A stretch of 64,000 bases of DNA from Flectonema sp. DT1601. Taxonomy: Eukaryota; Euglenozoa; Diplonemea; Diplonemida; Diplonemidae. Made by a program: the position numbers and the translations under genes. Within the stretch, counting starts at the first letter, position 1. Every line of letters begins with the position of its first letter. The notes under the pieces are model-generated. The model did no database searches and was not told where the DNA came from. It saw nothing but the letters and a program-made list of their open reading frames with translations. Shown here piece by piece: positions 45,311 through 54,981 of this stretch. The DNA lies in NCBI GenBank assembly GCA_964019425.1, contig OZ025832.1, forward strand, positions 310,001-374,000, read 5' to 3'.

Positions 45311-45769
45311 TTACAAATAAAAAGATGCAAGTATCAACACATAATCAAGATACACCAGCAGCTAACAAACAACATAAAATTGAAGATCAGTTGCCAGAGT
45401 ATTTCAACCATGGTAGAATACTCGCCCCTCTGGCAGGGATTATCCCAGACTTGTCCTTTAATTTAGTTGGACACCATGGCTTACAACCCTTCCAGAGGGA
45501 AGCACCATTATGACTTCTATTTTTTTTCTTCAAGAAAATCATAAAGTGGGAACAAAGAAAAATGCTAAGAGGAACCCCTTATTAACACCTAAGACATCTA
45601 AACTGCAGCCCAGCTTATGCCCAATGCACTAACAGGTCATTCCCTCACACTCAGATCAAAAAATCAAAGTTCAGAGTGCATCTTAGCATGAATGAGAGAA
45701 ATTTCTCATCGCTTTTTTTGAACAAAAGGGATAGAAGAGGGGATAGAAAACGAACATAACAATAAAATT
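45311..45769. other. Low-information stretch
   Basis: A short open frame (45,325-45,513) has no recognisable domain. The rest is AT-rich. It may be the non-coding end of the decayed piggyBac element to the right; no terminal repeat was identified. Confidence 0.3.
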
Positions 45770-45900
45770 CTAAGTGAGAAACACTTAGCAGAAACACTTA
45801 GCAGCTTTTAAGGAGCTGAAAAGCAAAAAAAAAATCTAAGTGAGAAACACTTAGTAGAAACACTTTGTAGCTAATTAAGCTGAAAATAAAAAAATAAAAA
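45770..45900. repeat. Two tandem hairpin repeats of about 66 bp
   Basis: Each copy starts CTAAGTG-AGAAA-CACTTAG, a perfect 7-bp hairpin, followed by a second AGCT...AGCT hairpin and an A tract. The copies differ at several positions. The layout, hairpins plus A tract in tandem, recalls the HPA arrays but the sequence differs. Confidence 0.65.
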
Positions 45901-45914
45901 ATTTAATACTAAAA

Positions 45915-46316
45915 TTAAAAAACCTTAATACCATACTTAACTCTCTTTCTGGGTTCAAAGACTTTCATCCCTGCTGGGAGCTTACCTTTGGTGGGAATCA
46001 TACTCTCGTCAAGAGATAACTCTTTGTCTAGGTTATTAATCTCGGACCATTTGGGAACTATTGTGTCCAATAAGCTGCGGATTTTGTAGAGCTTGTCAGT
46101 TGGTTCAGGATTGGTAGCAGTGTAAAAATTTAAATTGGCTTGAATTTGGTGGAACCGATCTCGACTCATGCAGGAAGCAAAGTGGGGTGTGTATGCTGGG
46201 TCTGATGGACCGTGCCAGTAATCTGAGATATTTGGTTTAACACAAAGACTCATGAGGATAAGGAGTCCTAAAAAGAGTTTGAGTTCAGCTACGTTAAGAT
46301 TGAGTAGACCAAGCTT
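45915..46316 (-). pseudogene. piggyBac-type transposase fragment
   Basis: About 130 residues matching the N-terminal half of the piggyBac/PGBD DDE domain: ELKLFLGLLILMSLC, ISDYWHG, CMSRDRFHQIQANLNFY, DKLYKIRSLLDTIVPKW and LSLDESMIPTKGKLP. The first catalytic Asp is the one in the SLDESM block. The fragment is cut on its 5' side by a LINE-A scrap at about 46,305 and ends at 45,915 without the rest of the domain. It is a dead remnant. Confidence 0.8.
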
Positions 46317-46488
46317 TCTGAGACCCATATAGTGGCATGGTGTCGACTTTTTTTAAAAAATTCCTGGTAAAAGTGGTCAGGCGCTCTCGCAATTTCTGTT
46401 CTTTGGCGTTCGGCTCAAACCAACGCCCGAGGTATTTGAACTCTCCAGCTTCCTGGAGATTCGTAATCAGAACATTGTTAATCCTCAG
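46305..46488 (-). repeat. LINE-A RT fragment
   Basis: About 185 bp nearly identical to LINE-A at 18,513-18,700 in the same orientation (thumb region around YLGRWFEPNAKEQK). It has neither LINE end. It is bounded by the piggyBac fragment on one side and the tRNA gene 25 bp away on the other, so it arrived by recombination or repair rather than normal retrotransposition. Confidence 0.8.
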
Positions 46489-46513
46489 ATCTTCGACATC
46501 TTCGAATAAAAAT

Positions 46514-46584
46514 GGAGAATGAGGGGTTCGAACCCTCGGCCTCCCGTATGCAGAACGGGCGCTCTACCACTGAGCTAATCCCCC
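46514..46584 (-). tRNA. tRNA-Ala, anticodon TGC
   Basis: On the minus strand 71 nt fold as a full cloverleaf. Acceptor GGGGGAT with ATTCTCC, including the G3-U70 pair that marks alanine tRNAs; D stem GCTC/GAGC; anticodon stem CCCGT/ACGGG with loop TCTGCAT (anticodon TGC); T stem GAGGG/CCCTC with loop TTCGAAC. No intron. It is followed by ATTTTTATT, a Pol III terminator. All stems pair, so it is likely functional. It lies within 30 bp of retroelement sequence on both sides. Confidence 0.92.
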
Positions 46585-46669
46585 GATATTAAAAATAAGT
46601 TTTTTATTTATTATAAAGCTGAACAGGTAACTCTGAAGCTGTTAATAAGTGAATTTGGAAAAGCAACCT

Positions 46670-49600
46670 GAAGTAGTACTACTGCAGGAAACGTGGTTAT
46701 CAAAAGAAAAACACTTCGCTATTGAAGGATATTCAATCCACAGGAGAGACAGCACCATCAAGTCAGGTCATCGAGGACTCGTCACTCTGGTCAGAAATGA
46801 TTTAAATAAGTTAATATTAAAACACCCCGACATCTCACATGACCAAACTGAGATATTAACAGTAGTACTTCAATCTAATCCGCCATTGACAATTCACAAT
46901 GTTTACCACCCGCCTGAAATCAAGGCAACAACCTGGAAGTTTATATCAGAGCCCGGCACATTGATTGCGGGTGACATTAATGGACACCATTCAACTTGGT
47001 CAAATGGTAATACGAACACCACTGGTAACAGCTTCTACGATTGGTCACTAGAAGCAACAATTAAAATTCTAAATAAACCTCAACAACACACAAGACCACA
47101 AAGCTCAGCTTCTCCGGATGTAATTGCATTAGATATTTCAATAGATGCACAAATCGAACTCACGAAGGGATGGGGCAGCGATCACCTGCCACTCAAACTG
47201 ACAATCGAAGATATCAAAACAGATGAATATTCAAAAGAGAGTTCTGGGACATGGAAATGGAAGTGGCATTGTGCCGATTGGAATTATTATAAAATATTGT
47301 TGGAAAGGGCAGCGCCCAAATTAGAAAGAATTAAGAATGTGCAGAAACTTGCTAATAGGATCAACAACGAGATTCTGAGAGCAGCGAGTAGGGCCATCCC
47401 AGGCTACAACAAAAAGTCAAGTAGTACCTTCGCTGTGAGGGATTCAGAATTGGAAGATTTAATGGCAGAGACTGACCCTGATAAGACAGACTCAGAAGCA
47501 ATTGAAAGAGGTATCAACATGATCAAACAGAAGATCATTGAGTGCGACATGACTGGAATGGACTACCGATGGGCCTTTAGAAAAGTTAAACAACTGGAAG
47601 GTAGAATGATGGACCATTCAATTACTAAGATTGTCGACGGTGAGAAGGAATTAACCGACTCGCGGGAGATGGCAGATGTCTTCACCAAAACATACGCAGA
47701 CCAATTCAAATTCGAAGACGGTGAACCAACCTTACAAGGAATACCTGATGACAACTCGGTGGAATTTGGAATGCCTGAACTGGAACGACAAATTTCAAAA
47801 ACAAAGGAGAAGAAGGCACCTGGACCTGACCACATCTGGAACTCGATGTTAAAACAACTTCCAAAAGCTTTCCTCGAGCAACTACTAAGACTATTCAACC
47901 TCTCATGGCAACGATCAGCAGTACCCAGGTGCTGGAAAAGTGGAATGGTAATACCCATACTGAAACCTGATAAAGACAAGAAACAAGTCCTATCGTACAG
48001 ACCGATAGCACTAACCTCGACCGTCTCGAAACTCTTTGAAAGAATGGTCGTAGAACGGATGCACCACCTGTTGAAAGACAGAATGAACCCGAGGCAAGCA
48101 GCCTACAAACGAGGACGGGATTCCATTGAAAATCTCTGTATAGTTACAGACAAACTCAAAAGTGCCAAGGCAATGGGAGAAGAAGCGATATTAATCACCT
48201 TCGACCTACAAAAAGCCTTTGATGCAGTTCAACCGGTAACTCTTCTAAATAAGATGTCCAAAATAGGACTACCAACGAAATATCTACGGTGGGTTCAAAA
48301 CTACTTGACTAGTAGGAAGATTTCAACAAGGGTGAATGGAGTGAAGGGAGCATTCCGGAACATTCGAGTAGGAGTACCACAAGGAAGCGTGCTGGGACCC
48401 CAGTTATTCTCTATCTTCATAAATGATTTGATAGATAAACTAGAGATGTACGAACCGACTGTCTTTGCAGATGATGTTGGAATAGTAATAACCGCAGGCA
48501 CTGTCAGCTGTTTAGAAAACAAGGTTAACAACGCAGTCAAAATATTTGAAAGGTGGGCACTTGACTCACACATCAAAATCAATAAGAACCCTGGCAAGAC
48601 GGAATACATTCACGTGAGGCCAAGTGGAACACATGACAAGTCCCCAGTAGTAGTATACTCTGAAGAACACACATTTAAATATGTGGTGGCCACGGCAGAA
48701 CAAATGAGTAACCTTGTGAAGGATGATAACTCAACAACTGTAGCTTCAAAAGAAGAATTCGCCATCACTCACCTGTATGTCGTTCCAAAACATAAGATCA
48801 AAGTCAAGCTACCGAACAAACCGGCGGTACTGAAAACAATGAAGATGAGTGCCCGCTTCCCACAACTGAAGAAAGTCCACAACAAGGCAGAAATAGATAA
48901 GATGCTGGAAAGAGTGGGACACGGATTACACGGATTTGCCTATGCGGTTGGACGAAAAGTTCACAAGACGAATACCGTGCGGTATCTAGGCGTACATTAT
49001 GACGAGAAGTTAACCTTTAAGTCGCAAATTCAAAAGATGATGACAGCTGCTTCCAAGGGTCTAGGCTTGTTGGTTAGACTCACCAGGATAGGCTGCAGAA
49101 AGAGGACACTCATCAGTATACTGGTGACGGTGGTGTTAGCAAGGGTGCTTTATGGTGTTGAAAGCTTTGCTTGGATGCTACCAAAAGAGTGCTTCGAACA
49201 ACTGGAATTACTGGTAAACAGGGCAGTGAGGCTGGTAACTGGATGTCTGCGGAGCACCAAACTACAGAGACTTTACAAAGAAGCCGATACGCCAAGACTA
49301 AAGGAACACATCCAGTATAAGATGTGTAGAACTTATGAACGATTCAAATTGAGTCCGTTCCTACCGACTCGCAAGCTGACGAGAACAGGGAGTTCAGAAT
49401 TATTTCAAAAATCGAAATGGGGATGGAATGTCTGGATAGACTATGTCTCTGGTGTCCCTGGCCTTGACAACTACCGGAGCATTACCAACCTGGAAGTGAA
49501 CCCAGAACACTACACTGTCCCTCCATGGAAAAGTACTAATGCGATGAAATTCACATATTCACGCAACAAGGAAGAGGCTGAACAGCGAGAAACTGAATTA

Positions 49601-50497
49601 CCAGCTCACGAGATGAAAGTCTACACTGACGGGTCGATAAGACACAAACCCAACACTTACATGACAGACTCGGCTGCCGCTGTGGTCATGGTTAACGGAA
49701 GCAAGATGCGTCTACTTGGATATAAAATACCAGTAGCGGGTTCCTCTTATAGGACCGAGCAGATTGCAGTAAAACTGGCGTTGGAAAATTTAGTTCAGGT
49801 GGCGGAGGATGAACATGAATCTCTAACAACAACGACGCACCTGTTGACTGATTCGATGTCAGTCATGCAGGCATTGGAACAAGGGCCATATAAACAAAGG
49901 TCCCCAATGAACAAAAAGATCTGGAAGTTGGCAATAAAACTGGAGAAGAAGGGAATCCAAGTCAACATGCAGTATGTACCGGCACACAGAAACGTGCGGT
50001 ACAACGAAGTAGCGGACCAACTGGCGAAATTCGCTGCAGGCCTGAAGGAAGATCCACCTCACGAAGATGTTATTATTAAACAACTGCCGACTCAACTTGA
50101 CATGGGAACATTGATGACGTTTCACAAGCGGAGAAAACGGGAGAACTGGATCGGACCGGGAGAGGTAAGACACCCTCCGTACATCGAAGCTCTAACACGA
50201 CCAGAGGAAGTACTGATGTCACGCTTTAGAGTGGGACATTGCAGATCTCTGATAATCAAAGGACTGAGCGAGCTGTGCTTTTTCTGTAAACTTGGAAAGG
50301 CGACAGCACATCATGTATTATTTATATGCGAACATTGGTGTATAGAAACCTTGAGGGAAAAATACATCAGTCACATGATGAATGACAAGGGAGAGGAAGC
50401 ATGCCAACTGGAGGACTGCTACTTACCTGCGAATCAACAGCAGATGACTGGTTTTGTCACAACCTTAGACAGACTGGCACAACTATTAGGACGGTAG
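46670..50497 (+). CDS. LINE-B copy 1: APE endonuclease, RT, RNase H, zinc knuckle
   Basis: Open frame of about 1,275 residues, 5'-truncated. The first residues are already inside the apurinic-type endonuclease: VVLLQETWL, GDINGHHSTWSN and GSDHLPLKL are present, but the first block of the domain is missing. RT motifs: KKAPGPDHIWNSMLK, SYRPIALTSTVSKLFER, LITFDLQKAFDAV (near 48,200), GVPQGSVLGPQLFSIF and FADDVG (near 48,467). An extra stretch of about 110 residues sits between the palm and YLGVHYDEK. RNase H: VYTDGSIR, RTEQIAV, LTDSMSV, PAHRNVRYNEVADQLAK, all four catalytic positions present. It ends with CFFCKLGKATAHHVLFIC. The order APE-RT-RNase H-knuckle fits the I/LOA/Tad1 group. The frame is intact apart from the truncation; the few residues before 46,670 come from LINE-C. 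Confidence 0.88.
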   Translation, partial: EVVLLQETWLSKEKHFAIEGYSIHRRDSTIKSGHRGLVTLVRNDLNKLILKHPDISHDQTEILTVVLQSNPPLTIHNVYHPPEIKATTWKFISEPGTLIAGDINGHHSTWSNGNTNTTGNSFYDWSLEATIKILNKPQQHTRPQSSASPDVIALDISIDAQIELTKGWGSDHLPLKLTIEDIKTDEYSKESSGTWKWKWHCADWNYYKILLERAAPKLERIKNVQKLANRINNEILRAASRAIPGYNKKSSSTFAVRDSELEDLMAETDPDKTDSEAIERGINMIKQKIIECDMTGMDYRWAFRKVKQLEGRMMDHSITKIVDGEKELTDSREMADVFTKTYADQFKFEDGEPTLQGIPDDNSVEFGMPELERQISKTKEKKAPGPDHIWNSMLKQLPKAFLEQLLRLFNLSWQRSAVPRCWKSGMVIPILKPDKDKKQVLSYRPIALTSTVSKLFERMVVERMHHLLKDRMNPRQAAYKRGRDSIENLCIVTDKLKSAKAMGEEAILITFDLQKAFDAVQPVTLLNKMSKIGLPTKYLRWVQNYLTSRKISTRVNGVKGAFRNIRVGVPQGSVLGPQLFSIFINDLIDKLEMYEPTVFADDVGIVITAGTVSCLENKVNNAVKIFERWALDSHIKINKNPGKTEYIHVRPSGTHDKSPVVVYSEEHTFKYVVATAEQMSNLVKDDNSTTVASKEEFAITHLYVVPKHKIKVKLPNKPAVLKTMKMSARFPQLKKVHNKAEIDKMLERVGHGLHGFAYAVGRKVHKTNTVRYLGVHYDEKLTFKSQIQKMMTAASKGLGLLVRLTRIGCRKRTLISILVTVVLARVLYGVESFAWMLPKECFEQLELLVNRAVRLVTGCLRSTKLQRLYKEADTPRLKEHIQYKMCRTYERFKLSPFLPTRKLTRTGSSELFQKSKWGWNVWIDYVSGVPGLDNYRSITNLEVNPEHYTVPPWKSTNAMKFTYSRNKEEAEQRETELPAHEMKVYTDGSIRHKPNTYMTDSAAAVVMVNGSKMRLLGYKIPVAGSSYRTEQIAVKLALENLVQVAEDEHESLTTTTHLLTDSMSVMQALEQGPYKQRSPMNKKIWKLAIKLEKKGIQVNMQYVPAHRNVRYNEVADQLAKFAAGLKEDPPHEDVIIKQLPTQLDMGTLMTFHKRRKRENWIGPGEVRHPPYIEALTRPEEVLMSRFRVGHCRSLIIKGLSELCFFCKLGKATAHHVLFICEHWCIETLREKYISHMMNDKGEEACQLEDCYLPANQQQMTGFVTTLDRLAQLLGR

Positions 50498-50780
50498 TAT
50501 TATTAAAACATCGACATTTCGAATATCAACATTGAAGGCATCATTGCAACACATCTGAAGTCGTCCAAGTGGACAATTTATTCTGTAGTATTAGTTTTAA
50601 GTTATCAAAACAAAGAAAGGAGATACGAAGCCTACGGGATTCCCACCCCCAACCCCCAAAACAAAGAAAGTAAGAAAGAAAGAAAGAAAGAAAGAAAGAA
50701 AAAGAACAACCGCGCCTAACAGCGCAATCAGCATCACAGACTCACGGGTCGTGGTGCACACAAAAAAAAAAAAAAAAAAA
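50498..50780 (+). other. LINE-B copy 1 3' end
   Basis: 3' UTR with a (GAAA)n microsatellite (about 50,664-50,705), then GCGC-CTAACA-GCGC (50,712-50,725), a second small hairpin CACG-GGT-CGTG, TGCACAC and a poly(A) of 19. The same order of elements ends copy 2. Confidence 0.75.
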
Positions 50781-50783
50781 CCT

Positions 50784-53700
50784 GCGGCAACGAAGTTAAA
50801 GAATATTGAAACAGTGCAAAAACTTGCAACAAGGATCTCTGTAGAAATTCTGAAGGCTGCGAAACAAACCATACCGGGCTATAAGAAAAGGACGCAAACC
50901 ACCTTCTCAGTGAGGGATCCAGAAATAGAAAGACTGCTTGATGAACCCAACCAGGACAAAGTTGACAAGGATGCCATTGCGGAAGGCATCAGAAAAATTA
51001 AAAGAAACATCATCGAATGTGACATGACTGGGATGGACTACCAATGGGCTTTCAGAAAAGTAAAGCAACTTGAAGGGGGCATTGTTGATAATAACATTAG
51101 CGAATTAGAACATGAAGGCAGTACAACAACTGATCCAAAAGAAATGGCAGACATATTTACCACGGCATACGCGACACAATTCAATCTGGTAGACGACGAA
51201 GTGCCCTCCTTGGTATTTGAGAACAAACCAGGGGACGAAGGCAATGAAGAATTCACAATGAGAGAACTAAAGCGACAGCTCAAGAAATTAAAAGACAAGA
51301 AAGCACCTGGACCGGATGGGGTGTGGAACACTATGTTAAAGAAACTCCCAGAAACATTTATGGTGCAACTCTTACGGCTGTTCAACATGACTTGGGAAAA
51401 GTCGGCGGTTCCGAGATCTTGGAAGTATGGGATAGTAGTTCCAATCTTAAAATCGGGAAAAGACAAGAAACGTGTACTCTCTTACCGACCAATAACATTG
51501 ACGTCAGCAATAAGCAAGTTGTTTGAGAAGATGATGGCAGAAAGGATGCATCATTTACTTGGGGACAGAATGAGTGCGCGGCAAGCCGCATATAAAAGAG
51601 GGCGCAGTGCCGTAGAAAATCTCTGCATGATAACAGAGAGACTACTAGATGGAAGGTACCGAGGTAGGGAATCGATGTTAATGACGTTTGACCTGCAGAA
51701 GGCATTCGATGCCGTCCAACCGAAAATTCTACTGAAGAGGATGTCTGAAGTTGGGATACCGGCGAAATACACAAGATGGGTCCAGAGCTATTTGACTGGG
51801 AGAAAGATCACAACCAGAGTAAACGGCGAAAAGGGAACATTCAAACACATACAAGTTGGAGTACCCCAAGGAAGTGTCCTAGGACCACAGCTATTCTCGA
51901 TATACATCGAAAGCCTTATACGAGAATTGAATAGGTATAAACCAGCAGTCTTTGCAGATGATGTTGGGCTCGTGATAACATCTCCAGATGTTAAAGGACT
52001 GGAGGACAAAGCTAACACAGCAGTACGCATCTTCTCAAATTGGGCCGCAGCATCCCACATTTGTATAAACAAGAGCCCGGGTAAAACAGAGTTCATACAT
52101 GTGAGGCCGGATACCGATAGCCAAGACAATAAGTCTCCACAAGTGCTATACCCGGAGGGGCACACCTTCAAATATGTCGTCACAACAGCAGAGGCCATCC
52201 GAAAAATGCTAAATAATCAGGACTCAACTACTATAGGCAATTCTAAAAAGGCGATAACACATTTCTATGTGGTTCCGCAGCATAAAATAAAACGAAAATT
52301 ACCGACGACAGAAACTGTATTGGTAGACATGCAGATGGAACCTAGTAAATGCTCACAACTGCAAAAGGTTCGCACCAGAGGAGACATCCTGAGGATGCTA
52401 CAAGGAACTGGATCTGGTCTCAAGGCTTTTGCATTTTCGGTGGTGGACAAACTACATGAAACGGATGTAGTAAGATACTTGGGAGTTCTGTACGACAAAA
52501 ACCTCGACTTCAAAACTCACATGCGAAAGATGATGACGGCAGCCTCCAGAGGACTGGGGCTCCTGCTAAGACTCTCCAGGATGGGATGCAGGAAGAGAAC
52601 CCTCATCTGTGTTCTGGTGACTGTTGTAATGGCGAGAGTGCTCTATGGGGTTGAAAGTTTTGCCTGGCTGCTGCCAAAGAGAGGTGACGTCAGTCTTGAG
52701 AGGCTAAACATCTTAATAAACAGAGCCGCTAGACAGGTAACGGGATGTCTGCCAAGCACCAGACTGAGGAACTTGTACCATGAAGCAGATATGCCGAAAT
52801 TACAAGAACACATACGCTACAAGATGTGTAGGGCCTATGAAGAATTCAAATTAAGTCCCCACCTACCAGCTTGTAGCCTCACAATGACGGAGGGAGGCCT
52901 AAACTACCCACCAAAAACAGCTTGGGGTCGCATAGTTTGGGATGAATATGTGTCGGGGATCCCGGGACTCGACAAACACAGAAGCTCGTATCACTCGGAA
53001 ATCAATCCAAAGCACTATAAGATGCGATCATGGAAGGTAACTAATGCAATGGAATTCAATTACTGTTTTGGAAAAGAAGAGGCAAAAGACAAAGAAGCCG
53101 GTCTACCAATTGAAGACGTGAAGGTGTACACAGATGGGTCTATTAGACATAGGACGAAGACGTACATGACCAAGTCAGGAGCATCTGTGATAATAGTGAA
53201 GGGTAAGGAAGTTAGCATGACCGGATTCAGAATACCTGTAGCAGGAAGCTCCTACAGAACTGAACAGATAGCCGTGGAACAAGCGATGAGAATACTCCTG
53301 AAAAACAAAAAGGCATCCGAAGGAATACTTCCCACAACAAAGACGCATATTCTAACTGACTCAATGTCGCTAATACAGGCACTTGAGCGAGGACCTGAAG
53401 AACAGAAATCTGCTACAAATGCATCAATCTGGAAGTTAGCACTGAAACTGGAACACAGAGGTGTTAATATTAACATGCAGTATGTCCCGGCACATATGGA
53501 TGTGCTGTATAATGAAATAGCAGACAAGGTGGCAAAACACGCTGCAGGTACGATAAAGAAACCTCCAGATGACAGTGTGGTACTCGAGAGTTTAGTTACT
53601 AGACTGGATATGGGAACCCTTATGACTTTTCACAAGAGAAGAAAACGAGAGGAGTGGATTGGAGCCGGCGAACAGAGGCATCCACCTTTTGTAGAAGAAC

Positions 53701-54020
53701 TGACGAGACCACAAGAAGTCCTAATGTCCCGCTTCAGAGTTGGACACTGTAGATCTCTTAAACTAAAAGGAATAAACGAACAGTGCATCTTCTGTCATGG
53801 AGATACTGCAACACCGCATCATGTGCTTTTCAAGTGCAACCACTGGTGTATCCAAAAGATGAGATCATTGTACATACACAGCATGATTAATACCGAAACT
53901 GGTGAAGTAGTGAGTAAAGTAGAGGACTGCTTCTTAAAGGAGAATCAACGCAGCATGTCCAACTTTGTAGTGGTACTGGACCAAATAGCTGAAATGCTCG
54001 GAAGACCTGGAAATCCATAA
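50784..54020 (+). CDS. LINE-B copy 2 (second subfamily): RT, RNase H, zinc knuckle
   Basis: Open frame of about 1,078 residues. It lacks the endonuclease: homology to copy 1 starts at the segment KLKNIETVQKLATRIS. RT motifs KKAPGPDGVWNTMLK, SYRPITLTSAISKLFEK, MTFDLQKAFDAVQ, GVPQGSVLGPQLFSIY and FADDVG (near 51,955); the same extra palm-thumb insertion; YLGVLYDK; RNase H VYTDGSIR, RTEQIAV, LTDSMSL, PAHMDVLYNEIADKVAK; knuckle CIFCHGDTATPHHVLFKC; stop at 54,018-54,020. Similarity to copy 1 is clear but far from identity, so it is a different subfamily. The residues before KLKN translate a poly(A) tract and are not real. Confidence 0.87.
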   Translation, partial: AATKLKNIETVQKLATRISVEILKAAKQTIPGYKKRTQTTFSVRDPEIERLLDEPNQDKVDKDAIAEGIRKIKRNIIECDMTGMDYQWAFRKVKQLEGGIVDNNISELEHEGSTTTDPKEMADIFTTAYATQFNLVDDEVPSLVFENKPGDEGNEEFTMRELKRQLKKLKDKKAPGPDGVWNTMLKKLPETFMVQLLRLFNMTWEKSAVPRSWKYGIVVPILKSGKDKKRVLSYRPITLTSAISKLFEKMMAERMHHLLGDRMSARQAAYKRGRSAVENLCMITERLLDGRYRGRESMLMTFDLQKAFDAVQPKILLKRMSEVGIPAKYTRWVQSYLTGRKITTRVNGEKGTFKHIQVGVPQGSVLGPQLFSIYIESLIRELNRYKPAVFADDVGLVITSPDVKGLEDKANTAVRIFSNWAAASHICINKSPGKTEFIHVRPDTDSQDNKSPQVLYPEGHTFKYVVTTAEAIRKMLNNQDSTTIGNSKKAITHFYVVPQHKIKRKLPTTETVLVDMQMEPSKCSQLQKVRTRGDILRMLQGTGSGLKAFAFSVVDKLHETDVVRYLGVLYDKNLDFKTHMRKMMTAASRGLGLLLRLSRMGCRKRTLICVLVTVVMARVLYGVESFAWLLPKRGDVSLERLNILINRAARQVTGCLPSTRLRNLYHEADMPKLQEHIRYKMCRAYEEFKLSPHLPACSLTMTEGGLNYPPKTAWGRIVWDEYVSGIPGLDKHRSSYHSEINPKHYKMRSWKVTNAMEFNYCFGKEEAKDKEAGLPIEDVKVYTDGSIRHRTKTYMTKSGASVIIVKGKEVSMTGFRIPVAGSSYRTEQIAVEQAMRILLKNKKASEGILPTTKTHILTDSMSLIQALERGPEEQKSATNASIWKLALKLEHRGVNINMQYVPAHMDVLYNEIADKVAKHAAGTIKKPPDDSVVLESLVTRLDMGTLMTFHKRRKREEWIGAGEQRHPPFVEELTRPQEVLMSRFRVGHCRSLKLKGINEQCIFCHGDTATPHHVLFKCNHWCIQKMRSLYIHSMINTETGEVVSKVEDCFLKENQRSMSNFVVVLDQIAEMLGRPGNP

Positions 54021-54244
54021 TTTAAAGATGCGGTTCTTAGACCAAATGAGGAAGTAAACTGAACTCTTTAGTAATTGATAAACAAAGAAAACAAAGAAGA
54101 TACGAAGCCTACGGGAACCCCCCATCCCATCCCCAATCCCCACAAAAAGAAAGTTTACAGAAGAAAGAAAAAACAACCGCGCCTAACAGCGCAAACAGCA
54201 AAGCAGGTCGAAGGAACCTGCTGTGCACACAAAAAAAAAAAAAA
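54021..54244 (+). other. LINE-B copy 2 3' end
   Basis: Contains GCGC-CTAACA-GCGC (54,179-54,192), then CAGGT...ACCTG in place of the CACG hairpin of copy 1, TGCACAC and a poly(A) of 14. The hairpin is kept while its bases changed. Confidence 0.75.
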
Positions 54245-54981
54245 CCTCTGTCTTGGGTCCCAGATCTGGAATCACGAGAGTCTTCAGTGATTCTAAATCC
54301 AATCTGGATGAGCTGCGTGGTGGAATTGCGGCTCAGAGGAAGCTGAACTCTCTCTCGATACTAGAAGGGATAAGAAAATTAGACTCATTCGTACACCTTC
54401 AATTCATCCCAGCTCACGTGGGAATTGAACCGCATGACAAGGCAGATGAACTGGCGAAAAAGATTTCAAAAGATGTTAAGAGCAAGCCGGTGTCAACGAC
54501 TATGGACTTCTTCGCACATAAGTCAAGGATAGTGAGGGAAGCTAACAGAAAGCTGTTTGGTAAGATTATGGAGGGTTCAACAAGGGCGAAACCACCGATC
54601 AAACGGGTGATGCTTAGGCAATATCTTGATGCTACCGGAGGCCTGAGAGCGGCTCGATACCCCAAGGACATGCTGAGAGAATCAGAGATAAGGATAGCCA
54701 GGTTCAGAACGGGCTCTCACCCCCTGATCAGGGTAAATGAACTACCGATAAAGTGCCCCTTCTGCAAAAGAACAGACTCTTCTGCCTGACATCTAATATT
54801 TGATTGCGAGGATGGTGACGTGGTCCGCATTAGAGAAGGAACAATTAGATCAAACATTCAGGAAGCGAGAATCTCCGAGACCAAACTAAATCTTTCAATA
54901 ATGTTTGCGACGAGAAATCTTCACGCCCTAGCCGGCTACTTATGGCATTTGGAACAACGAACAGGCTTATCAAACTGTTAA
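54245..54981 (+). pseudogene. LINE-C copy 2, RNase H and zinc-knuckle part
   Basis: Resumes the LINE-C frame at SVLGPRSGITRVFSDSKSN. RNase H residues SDSKSN and PAHVGIEPHDKADELAKK are visible. Then RQYLDATGG, FRTGSHPLIRVNELPIKCPFCKRTDSSA, an in-frame TGA (54,787-54,789), HLIFDC and on to a TAA at 54,979-54,981. The TGA falls inside the CCHC knuckle between the second Cys and the His, and replaces a codon that is CGT (Arg) in copy 3. Copy 1 has the same TGA. Confidence 0.8.
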
